Below are positions 1 to 10,832 of a DNA stretch of 64,000 nt, in pieces. The stretch is from Hirsutella rhossiliensis. Its lineage: Eukaryota; Ascomycota; Sordariomycetes; Hypocreales; Ophiocordycipitaceae. The stretch lies in assembly GCF_020360975.1 (NCBI RefSeq), contig NW_025408675.1, positions 1,426,001 through 1,490,000 on the forward strand, read 5' to 3'. The position numbers and the translations under genes were made by a program. Under the pieces are notes generated by a model that saw only the letters and a list, made by a program, of their open reading frames with translations, was not told where the DNA came from and searched no databases. Position 1 is the stretch's first letter. The number at the start of each line of letters is the position of its first letter.

Positions 1-854
1 GGCCGTTGAGATCGCAGAGTCTGCAGAGCTTTTGTCCTTGTTCGTTGGTAGTAGGGGCTCTTGGCCTCTTTCCTTTCTTGTTGGACTTGCCCTTGTCGTT
101 GTAGGTTGGGCCAAAGGCTCCCTTCTTCACCACGGTGGGTGTTGCAGGTAGGGTGTCGATGAATTCGGTGAATATGTTTGACATGGTATGCATGTCGAAA
201 CTTAGGTCTCTTGTTCTTCCAGATACTTGGACTGATGTCACCCACGCGGGGAACTGTGGCGAGATAGCCTTAAAGAAGTCGCGGATCCAAATTGAGTGGT
301 GGAAAGCTTCTGGGAGGCCCTCCTGGATTCCTTCGTTCATGGCTTTCTTCCAGGTATCCAACCAGAGGTGCCAGTTTCGAGGGGCCTTCACGAGAGGCTT
401 GACTGCATCTTCGTAGTTGTTTTGAAGAGTGCGGAGAACTTCTTCCTGTGATCCCTTGGCGTGTTTTTGCAGCTTTGCGTACCACACGCGCAAGGACTCA
501 TCGGGGTTGCAGCAGGTCTGATAGTATGTATGACATATCGTCTTTGAGATCCAGTCCCGAAGCTCGCGGAGTGAGTCTTCCTGTTTTTCGTATAGTCGAA
601 AGTGATGGGTGTAGATTTGCCACTGTTGGGAGTATTCTTTCTGGGCCCTATCTCTCTGGGGCCGTCTGCAGCTCCGCAAAGTTTGGAGGCACTGGCTCGG
701 CCGGGAACCTCTTGAGGAGCCCAGCGGCAGGGTCGTTGGCAATCCACAGCCAGAGCTTTCGGTCGCAGGCGTGAGCGTGGAACTTGTTGTTCCAGATGGA
801 CCAATCTTGCGGGTTGTTGAGCAAGACCTCCTTATTTTTTGTGTTGGTGTCCAT
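1..854 (-). pseudogene. Copia-type Gag gene with one frameshift, 3' end beyond window
   Basis: The start ATG is at 854 and the protein begins MDTNTKNKEVLL. About 65 codons read like a copia Gag N-terminus (NPQDWSIWNNKF). The frame then stops at 648-650. One frame over, an uninterrupted frame of about 215 codons continues to the window edge with tryptophan- and lysine-rich Gag-like sequence and a basic stretch (KGKSNKKGKR). It ends in CRLCDLNG, probably the start of a zinc knuckle. The two frames join at a run of four C on the minus strand (658-661), so removing one base would restore one frame. There is no RIP-type stop codon. The break may be a real mutation or a homopolymer assembly error. 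Gag would package element RNA; pol is not in the window. Confidence 0.8.
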
Positions 855-1013
855 CTTGCTTAGTGTTAGGTGTTTTATAGGTATATTTCGATCGCTATGT
901 ATTCGGGTTGTTGGTATTTCTCAAAGGGAGCCTTTTCGTAATGGATGGTTGGTAGCAAATAGAGATGTGAGACTCTTAATTGTCAGAACGGTGGTTCTGC
1001 GGCTCGGGCCTAA

Positions 1014-1239
1014 TGAGGAAATAGGTGGGTATGTACGATGGATCAAGGCTTAATGCAGCAGCTTGTGTGCAGCTGCAAAAGAGGTTGTATTGATTGTGAT
1101 GATTGTGTGTTCTTTTTTCTTCTTGAGGCCTCCAAGGAGGCCTCGTCCCTAAAGGGGAAATTGGCTGCCGGATTTGCCCGGTGTCTGCACGTGATGGTGC
1201 ACGTGATCCGACATGTGTTTCTACCCGTCAGTTCCGACA
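1014..1239 (-). repeat. Probable 5' LTR of element B
   Basis: The outer edge at 1,239 is set by TGTCGG and by the abrupt loss of RIP. The inner edge is uncertain: CTCA followed by TTAGGCCCGAG gives 1,014, while a CCAACA terminus gives 909. The LTR holds two CACGTG hexamers (near 1,187 and 1,199) and an inverted repeat GAGGCCTCC / GGAGGCCTC near 1,125-1,144. The matching 3' LTR is outside the window, so identity cannot be tested. Confidence 0.45.
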
Positions 1240-1244
1240 TCTAG

Positions 1245-2735
1245 GGTTATAGACGTATTAAAGCCTAGTCGGTAGGAGGGCAGCGCTTTCCCTTTATTGT
1301 CTTAGAAGAGCTCTTATTTATATCGTAGCTCGGCGGGGAGGGCGTCTTAAAGAGCTTTATCGGACAGCTTCTTCTTTAGCTAGAGGGCGATATTAATATC
1401 GCTTATTATAGCCGCAAAGATCCTTATATTCCTATCCCTCTTAGCCTACTTTATTATACCTATAAATATTAAGTTAGAGACTAGCCGTACGTTAGTAGCC
1501 TATACTATCGTAATACGTCTTTTTATCTAATTAGGCGTATTACTCTCTAGCTACCCCTTTTCTCGTACTACTAGGCCGTCCTTTTTACGGCTAAAATAGA
1601 TAGCCCTCTTCTAAGCTAAGTAGACTATATTATTAGTCTCTATCTATAGTTTTCCGAGAATTATATTATAGGATAAGCCCTTAATAACGTATCCCTAGAC
1701 TCGTTTCCTACGCCTATTAATATCGATAAAGGTATAGGTAATCTTACGAATCTATCGCTTCTAATTATTATTTTTAGCGAGTTATAACTCGTATAGTTTA
1801 ATTAGTATACGCGGGAGCTTCCTTCTATATACTAGGTTAAGGGAGAATATAAAGGCATATAGACATCCTATATCGAATAAAGAATCTATATAAAATATTA
1901 AATTAACTAGGGTCTTAGGTAGGAATAGCGTTATATCTATTCCTCTAACTGCCTCCTCGACTTCGTATTTTAAAGGAGCTTCCTTAACCCTCTAAGCACG
2001 ACTTCGCGTAGAGGTTACTCGTTTTCCGACTTAGAATCCGATTCCGCGGAGGATATCTCTTCTACTCGTAACTATTCCTGCTCCCTACTCCCTATAGCGG
2101 CACTATAGACGTCTACGGGCCTTATAGGGGGTAGGAACTTAGTATAATTCTAGGCGATATACCCCCCTTTTTAATAACGTATATATTTCCTCTCTTGCTA
2201 GAGCTAGCGGAATTCCTCCGCTAACCGCTATAGGGCGCGTTCCTTTACTAGTCCGGTCTAACTACCCGGTCTGTCCGATCGACCTCCTTATAGTTAGTTA
2301 ATTAGAGTAGCTAGCGCTTTAATCGTTATAGCGTTAATACCTAATATTATTATATCCCTATCTATATCGACCTTTAGTAGGGCTACCTTATCCGCTAGCT
2401 AGGTCGCCCCTTACGTAAGGTACTAGGTTTTAGTATGCTTTACGTATATAGGCCGGTATATCGGTAGGTCTTTTAATCTTCTAGCTACCCTTTTTACTTT
2501 TTAGACCTAGGCATCGTAGTTATCGTCTATAAGGTTCTTTAGGACTAGCTTAGCTTATAAGGACGTATTAATACTAGCGTTAAGCTAAATAATCTTTGCT
2601 AGGTCTAACTATCCTAACCCGTTATACTAGGCTAGTTTATATTTAAAATCGTAGAGGAAGTCGGTAAAGTGCTAATATTAGCCTATCCTTATCCTTACGA
2701 GCTGCCGACCGGTAGCTTGCCGGGCCTACTTATCT
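1245..2735 (-). pseudogene. Element C: Gag C-terminus, CCHC knuckle, aspartic protease, RT start
   Basis: Reading leftwards, the Gag capsid-like part gives HFTDFLYDFKYKLA. A zinc knuckle follows near 2,140-2,200 (C-x2-C-x4-H-x4-C spacing) in which cysteines and histidine have become tyrosine, as expected of G-to-A RIP. Near 1,880-1,900 the protease active site reads FDIGCLYAFI instead of a D-S/T-G-C form. It is followed by the gypsy protease flap-like stretch GYVIKGLSYNIILGK. The end (1,245-1,320) resembles the start of a gypsy RT (ALPSYRLGF). Nearly all in-frame stops are TAA or TAG where Gln or Trp would fit. There is one frame change near 1,985. Dead gene. Confidence 0.7.
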
Positions 2736-2740
2736 TTAAA
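2736..2740. repeat. Target site duplication TTAAA, left of element A
   Basis: TTAAA directly precedes the 5' LTR (2,741). The same five bases follow the 3' LTR at 8,797-8,801. Five-base duplications are usual for LTR retrotransposon integrases. Confidence 0.9.
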
Positions 2741-3308
2741 TGTTAGGAACGGTGTTCCTACTATAAATAAAGCAGCTATAATATACTCTCCCGATTATAT
2801 AAGCTAATAAGTAGTATATTAATTATAGACAAAATCTCATCCTATAGAGCAAGAATCGCTCGTTATTTTATATGTTATTATGCATTAAACGGGTTGCCGG
2901 TTATCGTATAATCGGGAATCGAAGGAACAGAGCTAGCTTAGAATGCTAGCTAAGACCTCTTAAGAACACCGGCACGACCAACCTCCTCTAAACACGAATA
3001 TCAGTGGAACCAAGACACTTCTAGATTCGCTCGAGATATCACGGAATTCCCTAGTCTCAGGGCTATACGGCAGCCTAGATCTAGTCCCGAAAGGTTCTTC
3101 CGTTTAGCTACAATTGTCTATATAAAACAGCATGTCCGCTGGTAGATAGATAGTGAATTATTAACTTTAACACCTCTTCTACACACTAATACACTACTAA
3201 TAAATTCCGTTGAAAATCCTACCTTATACTCCTTCTTCCCCTCTATTACGTAGTCTTACGTAATTCCTTGATTTCCTAAAATTCCGCTTTTGCTTATATA
3301 CCTTAAGA
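2741..3308 (+). repeat. 5' LTR of element A
   Basis: It begins TGTTAGGAACGG and ends CCTTAAGA. It matches 8,229-8,796 over its whole length (568 bp each), most differences being C/T or G/A. The terminal bases are TG...GA rather than TG...CA in both copies. It retains many CpA and TpG sites. Confidence 0.95.
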
Positions 3309-3324
3309 GGTTATAAGCCCGGCT
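3309..3324 (+). other. Primer binding site of element A (half initiator-tRNA type)
   Basis: GGTTATAAGCCCGGCT follows the LTR directly. Allowing one RIP change (A for G at the sixth base), it is complementary to the anticodon arm of eukaryotic initiator tRNA-Met. This is the primer used by Drosophila copia after cleavage in the anticodon loop. Confidence 0.65.
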
Positions 3325-3429
3325 TACTCCTTTTAAGCTAGGAAATTAACTACTTATACCTTTAAAATTCCTTGTCGAAATACCCGATTAAAATTCCTTT
3401 CGAAAATCCCCCTAACGACTTTTTCTACC

Positions 3430-6400
3430 TTCCTACGCTCTTAAACTCCCGCCTAGACTTCTCGATCCCTACGAACGAAATAATACTAAATTTATATAAA
3501 ATAGGTAGATAGAAAGAATATAAATTCTCTAGACTTAAGGGAAATTTAAATTATACTCTTTAGAATATAAGGATAAGAGCTATCCTTACTAAGGAAAAGC
3601 TTATCGCTACCTTAGAGCAAGAAAATTATATAAAGACTATAGAAGCTTTATCCTAGATTTTTCTTTAAGTCGAAGATAGCCCTTTAATGTAAATTAAGCA
3701 TTTAATAAATGCTAAAGCTGCTTAGGATGAGCTTATAAAGCTATATAATCCGTCGAATTTCTCGTCGAATTATTTACTTATAAAGCAGCTCTTTAATCTT
3801 AGTCCCTTAGGCTTTAATTTAGAGAAATACCTTTATAAGGTAAAAGAAATCTATAAGGATTTAAAATCCTATAATATAGAAATTCTAGAAGTTATCCTTA
3901 TAGCATGGATTCTTAATTGCCTTAATAAGGAATTTAGAAGCTATATTATAAATATTACGTAGAGCCTTAGGCATAATTCTACGGCGTTTACCCTCGAATC
4001 CCTAATAGCTAGTCTTTTAGACGAAGCTAGAAGAATAGAGGATATAGATAAATCTTCGGAGAAAGCCTTTTTAATACGAAGGAAGCCTTAGAAATCCCAT
4101 AGAAATTCTATAGATACTCCTTATTATAAGGAATATAAAAAACCAGGGCATTTTATAGTAAATTGCTATAAATTATACCCGAATAAGGCTCCCGCTTATT
4201 AGGTATTAAATAAAGAAAAAAGGAACGATAGGGCTTAAATTTCTAAGAAGAGAAAATCTTCTTCTTCTTCTTCCTTTAGGAAGAAATCCCCTTCTAGTAG
4301 TATTTCTACTACTAATAAAAGAAGGAAGGCTCGAATTACCGAGCTAGAGTCCGATTTGGAAGATAGTAATAAGGTCTTAAATATAGCTTCGTAAGAAAAT
4401 ATAGACCTAGATATCGACCTTATAGACCTTTCTAGGGCTCCGACCCCTATATAAACGTCTAAGGATTTAGAGGTAATTTTAACCTCTATAAATACCCCTA
4501 TAGTAGAAGCTAATAAAGACTCTCTTTTAGGACCTCTAGAAGCCTCGATTCCTAGAATAAAGGAATTAGTCTTAAAGGCAAGAGAAGGAGGATTTCCTAG
4601 TTATAAGAATAAAAGGATCTTTAATTTTATATATAATACTAGAGCTACTAGGCATATAGTATCTAATAAGAATTTCCTTATTAACTATAAAGAAATTAAG
4701 TCTAAAGTTTACTAGGGAAAAGCTTCCTTTATATTAGTAAAAGGAAAGGGGGACTTAGTATTTAAGTTCCTATATAGTAGAAAAGGGTATATCCTTCGAG
4801 ACTGCTTTTATATAACCGAATTAGGGGTAAATATACTATCCTAATCTTATTTTAATAATACCTATACCTTAATAGGAGGAAATAAAGTCCTTTTATTAGA
4901 TAATAAGGCTAAGGTCCTTACTAAAGGATTTCTTAGAAATAAATTATATTATATTCTTATAGAACCTTTATTAGAAAGCTAATTAATCCTTATTACGTCT
5001 TTAAAAGCAAAGGATATAGATTTTTATACTTAGCACTTACGCTTAGGGCATATAAATAGTAGGGCTATTTTAGAAATATTAAAAAGATATAATAAGGATA
5101 TAAAAATGCCTCTAGAAGAGGAAAATAAAATAAGGCAATGCGAAATATATATTAGAGCTAAAGTAATAAATAAGGTTAATAAATAACCTTCGTATAAGTC
5201 TTATTCTTATTTAGAAAAAATAGTATTAGATATTTAGGGGCTAATTAAAGTGCCTACTTATAATAAATATTACTATTATATCTCTTTCCTAGATATAGGA
5301 ACCCGATATCTAGAAATATACCTTCTTCGAAAAAAGGGAGAAGCTTTAGATAGGTTCCTAGAATTTAAAAATAGGGTAGAAAATAACCCTAAAAATACTA
5401 GGATTAGAGAAGCATTTTCTAATAATGCTAAAGAATTTATATATAAAATAAAGCTCTATTCCGAAAAAGAAGGAATTACCTTTAATTCTAGTCCTCCTAG
5501 GACGCCGGAATTTAACGGTAGAATAGAAAGAATAAATCGTACTATATTAGAAAAAGTACGAGCTCTTTTATTTACTGCTAGGCTTCCTAAATATCTATAG
5601 GGAGAAGCTGTTTTAATAGCTACCTATTTATATAATAGATCACCGCATTCTACGATAGGATTTAAAAGTCCTATAGAAAAGAGGGATAATATAATACTAC
5701 CCTTTAAGACCTTAAATAAAATTAAGACCTTTAGAAGCTTTATATATTATAAGAATAAAGACCCTAAAGATAAGCTAGATAATAGAGCTTTTAAGGGAAT
5801 AATAGTAGGCTATATAGAAAATGTATATAAAATCTAGGATTTTTCTAAGAGAAAGACTACTATTTCTAGAGATATTACTATACTAGAAAATAAATTTATA
5901 AAAAATCTAGAAATCTCTAGTAGTAATAATACCTTTGATTTTAATTCTATTCCGAATAAAGATAAGCTAGAAAGCTATATCCCTATAGAGGAAGCTACTA
6001 AAGAACCTAGAGATAAAAGTCCCTTGCCCTCTATAGAAGAAGAGTCTCTAAATAACGATCCTATTCCTACTACTAGTAAAATAGTAGTAGAATTACCTAA
6101 GAAGCCGGAAGGGTTCGATTCTAACTATATCGAATACCCTAACGTTAATTTATTTCTAAACTGCGATTTTATAAAGTTAATTCTAGCTAGTATAGAAAAT
6201 CAGGATCTAAAAATTCTAAAGACCTATAAATAGGCAATAAATAGCCCTGAAATAGCATTTTAGAAAGATACTATAATTAAGGAAATTATCTAGCTAATTA
6301 AATATAAAACTTAGGAATTTTCCTACCTCCCTAGGGATAGGGAGGCTATAGGAGGCTACTAAGTCCATACTATTAAGAAGGATAGTTAAAATAATATAAT

Positions 6401-7870
6401 AAAATATAAAGCCCGTTTCGTAATATAGGGATTTAAGTAGATCTATAGCTTAGATTTCCTAGATACCTTCTCGACTATAGCTAGACCTAAATCTATTAGA
6501 ATTCTACTTATTTTAGCTATTATCTATAAATTCGAAGCTTTATAAATAGATATAATAAATGCCTTTATATATACCGATATAGATAGCGAAGTATATATCG
6601 ATCTTCCTATAGGCTACGAAGAATACGATCTTAAAGAATATTATTTAAAATATAGATTAGCTTATAGAGCTAAAGGAATTAAATTAAATAAATTCCTAGA
6701 CCTATATAAAACCGGTTAAATTAAAGCAAAGCTAAAGAAAGCATTATATAGCCTAAAACAAAGTCCTAAGCTCTAGTATAATTATTTAAAAATTATACTA
6801 AATAATCTTAGATTTCTTCCTCTTTTAATAGATAAAGGAGTATTTATAAATAAGGACTATAGTATAGCCTTAGCAATTTACGTCGACGACTTTCTTATAG
6901 TAGGGCCCTTTAAATCTATAATAGAAGAAAGATTATTTAAAGAATTATATAAATTCCTAGATTTTACTATCTTAGGAGATATAAAAGACTTCTTAGGTCT
7001 AAATATTATAATAAACCGAGAAAATAAAGAGCTATATATATCCTAAGAAAATTATACCTTAAATAAATTAAAGGAATTTAATAAAGAAGGTTTAGGAACT
7101 TTAAATTTACCCGCTATAGTAGGCTTTAAGCTTATAAAAGCAAAGGAATTACCTTCTAAGGAAGATATATTATAATTTTAGAAAGAAATAGGATCTCTAT
7201 TATACTTAGCCTTATTTACTAGGCTAGATATCTTATATTCTATAATTTCCTACGCTAGATTCGCGGCTAAGCCTAACTAAATATATTTTAAGGCTTTAAA
7301 TATAATTTAGAAATATTTAAATAAATTCCCTAGCCTAAAGATTAAATATAATTGCAATATCCCTTTTACCTATCTATATATAAAGGGTTTTACCGACTCT
7401 AGCTAAGCGTCGGATTTAACGGACGGAAAATCCTTTTCCGGTTACTATTTTTATATATATAATAATATAATAAGCTAGGCTTACTCTAAGTAGAAAGCCG
7501 TTGCCCTTTCTACCTACGAAGCAGAGTATATTAGCCTTAGGGAAGTAAATAAAGAAGCTGTTTATTTAAATATGCTTTTTAAAAATATTACTAAGGATCT
7601 ATCTATTAAGATTCCTAATACTATACCTCCTATTTTAACGGATAATACTACTGCTATTAAATTAGCAGAAAATCCGGAATTTTATAAAAGGTCTAAGCAT
7701 ATAAGATTAGCTATTACTATACTAGAACTAGTATAAGAGAAGGGGAAATTAGAGTTTTTTATATTAAATTAGAAGATAATATAGCTAATATTTTTACGAA
7801 GGAATTAAGACCTAGATTACTCTATAAATTTAGAAACGGTCTATCCTTAATATAAGTTCCTAAGCAATTA
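3430..7870 (+). pseudogene. Element A gag-pol (copia order), inactivated by RIP
   Basis: Gag ends in a CCHC knuckle at 4,125-4,166 that reads Y-x2-Y-x4-H-x4-C, the first two Cys lost by TGY-to-TAY changes. The protease site at 4,635 reads NTRATRH (Asp to Asn, Gly to Arg). The integrase core (about 5,200-5,600) keeps Asp at 5,229 and Glu at 5,526 (GRIERINR), but the middle catalytic Asp is Asn near 5,421. The RT core YVDD at 6,879-6,890 is intact. RNase H at about 7,385-7,750 shows KAVALSTYEAEY and DNTTAIKLAENPEF. In-frame stops are TAA/TAG at positions expected to be Gln or Trp. The longest clear block (5,250-5,600) is only part of the integrase and is not a host gene. Confidence 0.93.
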
Positions 7871-8219
7871 AAAGGGGTTTTTAGATATTTCTTATACTTT
7901 CTATATCTTTCTCCTACTAGGTTTTTTCTTTTTAGGTTTCCTAGAGAAATATTTACTAGGTTTTTATCTATTAAGAATTTCCTAGCAATAATAGGTTTTA
8001 CCTTATATAAGGTTATCCTATAAATAATTATTATAACTATAGATTTTTCCTACCATAGGTTTTTCTATTAGTATATACCTAAGGATTTTTTTTTCCTAAG
8101 AAAGAATAGGTTTTTATATATCCTATTAAGGTATAAGAATGGTTTTCCTATATTAGGTTTTTACCCTATATATATACTACTATAAATAAATTAGTAAAGA
8201 GTATATAAATCTACTCTTT
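7871..8219 (+). other. Element A 3' untranslated tail with repeated TAGGTTTTT motif
   Basis: Between the RNase H end and the polypurine tract lies AT-rich DNA with at least six copies of AGGTTTTT or close variants (near 7,918, 7,949, 8,054, 8,115 and 8,155). No coding frame was seen. It may be a family-specific 3' leader to the LTR. Confidence 0.5.
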
Positions 8220-8228
8220 AAGGGAGGC
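8220..8228 (+). other. Polypurine tract of element A
   Basis: AAGGGAGGC abuts the first base of the 3' LTR, the position needed for plus-strand DNA priming. Confidence 0.8.
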
Positions 8229-8796
8229 TATAAGGAACGGTGTTCCTACTATAAATAAAGCAGCTATAATATACTCTCCCGATTATATAAGCCAATAAGT
8301 AGTATATTAACTATAGACAAAGTCTTATCCTATAGAGCAAGAATCGCCCGTTATTTTGCATGTTATTATGCCTTAAACGGGTTGCCGGTTATCGTATAAT
8401 CGGGAATCGAAGGAATAGAGCTAGCTTAGAATGCTAGCTAAGACCTCTTAAGAACACCGGCACGACCAACCTCCTCTAAACACGAATATTAGTGGAACCA
8501 AGACACTTCTAGATTTACTCGAGATATCACGGAATTCCCTAGTCTTAGGGCTATACGGCAGCCTAAATCTAGTCCTAAAAGGTTCTTCCGTTCAGCTACA
8601 ATTATCTATATAAGACAGCATATCCGCTAGTAGATAGATAGTAAATTATTAACTTTAATACCTCTTCTATATACTAATACACTACTAATAAATTCCATTG
8701 AAAATCCTACCTTATACTCCTTCTTCCCCTCTATTACGTAGTCTTACGTGATTCCTTGATTTCCTAAAATTCCGCTTTTACTTATATACCTTAAGA
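8229..8796 (+). repeat. 3' LTR of element A
   Basis: It matches the 5' LTR over 568 bp. The first bases are TATAAGGAACGG where the 5' copy has TGTTAGGAACGG, i.e. one RIP change and one T-to-A change. It is followed by TTAAA, the target duplication. Confidence 0.95.
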
Positions 8797-8801
8797 TTAA
8801 A

Positions 8802-9222
8802 CTACTCCCGGAAGTGCTATAAGAAGGCTTTAATATTATATAGCCCGTTACTACCCCCTCTTTAAAACTAATAAGCTATACGTAGCTTCTTATTACTAGG
8901 GAGGGTTCCTATAAGGTCGAGGTAGACTGCTTTAGCGCTCCTAAGGAACTAGCGGTCGACTTCTATCTTAGCGCGGTATATATAAAGGAAGAGGGGGAAG
9001 GATTCCGGCTTCCTATCCTAGGAAGGCTATTTAAAGGCCTTCCTCTTTAACTTATAGGGGGTTAAGGACCGCGGTATTAGTAGGAAGGAGGATTATTAGG
9101 TAGGTTATTATTAGGCTAGCTAAGCTTAAAGCTAAGTCTATTAAGTTTAGAGTAGGTTAAGTATTACTATTATCTAATCGGGCGTAGGCTAGGGTTCTAG
9201 GTCGGCGGTATTACTTACTATA
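8802..9222 (-). pseudogene. Element C: N-terminal part of Gag
   Basis: From a likely RIPed start codon (ATA for ATG) at 9,222 a minus-strand frame runs to 8,802. It shows a Gln-rich stretch in which Gln codons are now TAA/TAG, then a charged stretch with KPESFPLF and AVYLDLIGTLPSNKKL. It reaches the TTAAA target duplication of element A in frame and continues at 2,735 on the far side. No catalytic motif is expected here. The Gag assignment rests on the zinc knuckle and protease that follow in the second block. Confidence 0.6.
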
Positions 9223-9750
9223 TTAAAGTCTTAGTCTATCTTATTAGGAGAGTAAAAGCGATCTATAGAGGAAAGTATAAGGGAAGGAGACGCTATACTA
9301 AATAAAGGCACTTAGTATATAGAAGGGAAGATTAAGATAATATATAAAAGGTATTACTAAACTAGGTATATAACTAGGTTATAGCTAAATATAGTTTATT
9401 ATCTTAATAAAGGAGAGAAGAAGAGCGGAAGCGTGTCTATTTAGATCCCCCTTTTATAATATACCTATAAGCTTAGGGGCTTAGGGGTAGGAGCAGGGGT
9501 TCCTTTCTAGGGTCCCCCTCGGAATTCTAGCTTAAAGGGCTTTAGCCTATAATAACCTAGCTGCTTTTTTATCCTTACTTCGAGAAGTAAAGGAAGGTAT
9601 AGGGCCTAATATAGTTACTAAAGAAGACTAACCTCTTTTTTATTTCGATCGTTTTTCTAACTTCTATCTAATACTTATAAAAGACGGTTCTTATAAAGCG
9701 TTTATAGTAAGCTAGCTTTTTAAGCTAATATTAGTAAGGAAGGTATATAA
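9223..9750. other. RIPed junction: 5' region of C meeting element E
   Basis: The minus strand should hold the leader and 5' LTR of C, while the plus strand further right enters the E frame. No LTR pair or target duplication could be placed. GGGGTTCC and GGGGGACC-rich stretches near 9,480-9,520 are the only GC-rich landmarks. No gene seen. Confidence 0.4.
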
Positions 9751-10832
9751 AAGAGACCTCCTAGACCTACTAGTAAACTAAAAGCAGCTAAAAAGGCACC
9801 CTTTTAGAGACTAGTATTTCTAAGCTTAGAAAGACTACCTTACCTTATATAAAGAGATAGGGTCTTTTAAAGAGGTCCTTAAGGAAAAGGTAAAAGGAAA
9901 ATAGGTCCTTAGCTATAAGTAGGTCTTTATTTATAAGACTAATAAATATAGCTTCCTTTAAAAGTATAAGGCCTAGCTAGTTATTTATAGGAACTAGTAA
10001 GAAAAAGGGGATCTTCTTACTAAGGTAACTACCTTAGTAAGGATATCCTTTTAGACTCTTATAGCTATAGTAGTAGAATTCGACCTCGAGCTTAATTAAA
10101 TAGATATAGTTAACGCCTTTATTAACTACCTACTTAAGGAAGAAGAAGTTATTTATATACGCCTTTTACTAAGCTTTTAATAGCTAGGAAAGGTTCTATA
10201 GCCTAGGAAAGCTCTATATAGACTATAAAGATTACCCCTTCTTTAGTAATAGTATTTAATAGGTTCCCTTAAAGCCCTAGGCTTTAGGAAAGTCCCTTAG
10301 GAACTATATATAATATAGAAAGGTAAAATTATAGTCTTCTTCTACGTCGATAATATTATCTAGGCCTACCTAAAAGAGGAAGAAGTAACTACTAAGGAGG
10401 CTATAAAAGGCCTATAATAAAAGTATAAAATAACTAAGCTAAGGGAGCTAAAGTAGTTCCTAAGGATATAAATCCTTTAAAATAGGTCCTAATAGACTAT
10501 CTAGCTTACCTAGGACGCTTATATTAATACGGTCGCTTATAAATTCCTCCTTAATTCCCTTAATAAGAAGCTTCCCTTTATACCTATATTAGATAAAGAG
10601 CTTTTACTTAATCTATCCTTTTAAGCTAGGAAGTAAGAGGAATATTAATATTAATAAAAGGTAGGCTCCTTACTTTTTTTAGCTATTTTTACTAGACCGG
10701 ATATCTCTTTTATAGTCTCTTAGCTAGCTAGGTATAACTAGAATCCTAGCCCTAGGTATTAAGAAGTAATAGATAAAGCTATCCTTTATCTTTATTTAAC
10801 GAGATTATATAGTCTATACCTAAGAGGGTAAG
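9750..10832 (+). pseudogene. Element E reverse transcriptase part
   Basis: Copia RT landmarks in order are EFDLELN followed by IDIVNAF, then KALYRL, then FFYVDNII with the catalytic box YVDN at 10,343-10,354 (second Asp changed to Asn). The connection region gives KITKLRELK and, further on, SLLAS / ARYNQNP-type residues leading to RNase H. Many Gln/Trp codons are now TAA or TAG. It differs from element A in sequence, so it is a separate copia lineage. Confidence 0.82.
10828..10832. repeat. Target site duplication GTAAG, left of element D
   Basis: GTAAG precedes the 5' LTR of D and recurs at 18,708-18,712 right after its 3' LTR. Confidence 0.9.

Larger units (their letters stand above)
1..1239 (-). 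mobile_element. Element B: Ty1/copia-like LTR retrotransposon, 5' end, not RIPed
   Basis: On the minus strand this reads LTR, leader and a Gag open frame that runs off the left edge. Base composition is balanced and CpA and TpG are common, in sharp contrast to the DNA from 1,245 rightwards, so it looks like a recent arrival. The minus-strand sequence from 1,239 begins TGTCGGAAC, close to the usual TGTTGGAA start of copia LTRs. It sits inside the pol frame of gypsy element C. The candidate target duplication TCTAG lies at 1,240-1,244; its partner is outside the window. Confidence 0.75.
2741..8796 (+). mobile_element. Element A: complete Ty1/copia retrotransposon, RIPed
   Basis: Two 568-bp LTRs, a primer binding site, a gag-pol frame in copia order (Gag knuckle, protease, integrase, RT, RNase H), a polypurine tract and a 5-bp target duplication are all present over 6,056 bp. 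It is inserted in the gag frame of element C. The body is almost free of CpA and TpG, while the LTRs keep many. An inverted 5' fragment of the same family lies at 20,020-21,488. Confidence 0.95.
1240..9540 (-). mobile_element. Element C: old Ty3/gypsy retrotransposon, RIPed, split by A
   Basis: A minus-strand gag-protease-RT frame lies in two blocks, 8,802-9,222 (N-terminal Gag) and 1,245-2,735 (rest of Gag, protease, start of RT). Element A and its TTAAA target duplication lie between them. When A is skipped, the same frame continues without a base lost. The left end is cut by insertion of B at 1,239. The 5' LTR must lie in about 9,230-9,540 but no second LTR copy is present to define it. 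Confidence 0.75.

Noticed and set aside
388..804. 138-codon minus-strand frame
   Set aside because: Alternative frame of the copia Gag, which is open in the correct frame with Gag-like sequence.
1225..1245. Gypsy C pol frame appearing to read on into element B
   Set aside because: The few codons past the junction are chance; composition and the TGTCGGAAC LTR start show that B begins there.
5250..5600. 116-codon open frame as a host gene
   Set aside because: It is the best preserved part of element A's integrase; the frame continues on both sides through TAG stops.
6024..6233. 69-codon open frame as a gene
   Set aside because: It lies in frame in the linker between integrase and RT of element A.
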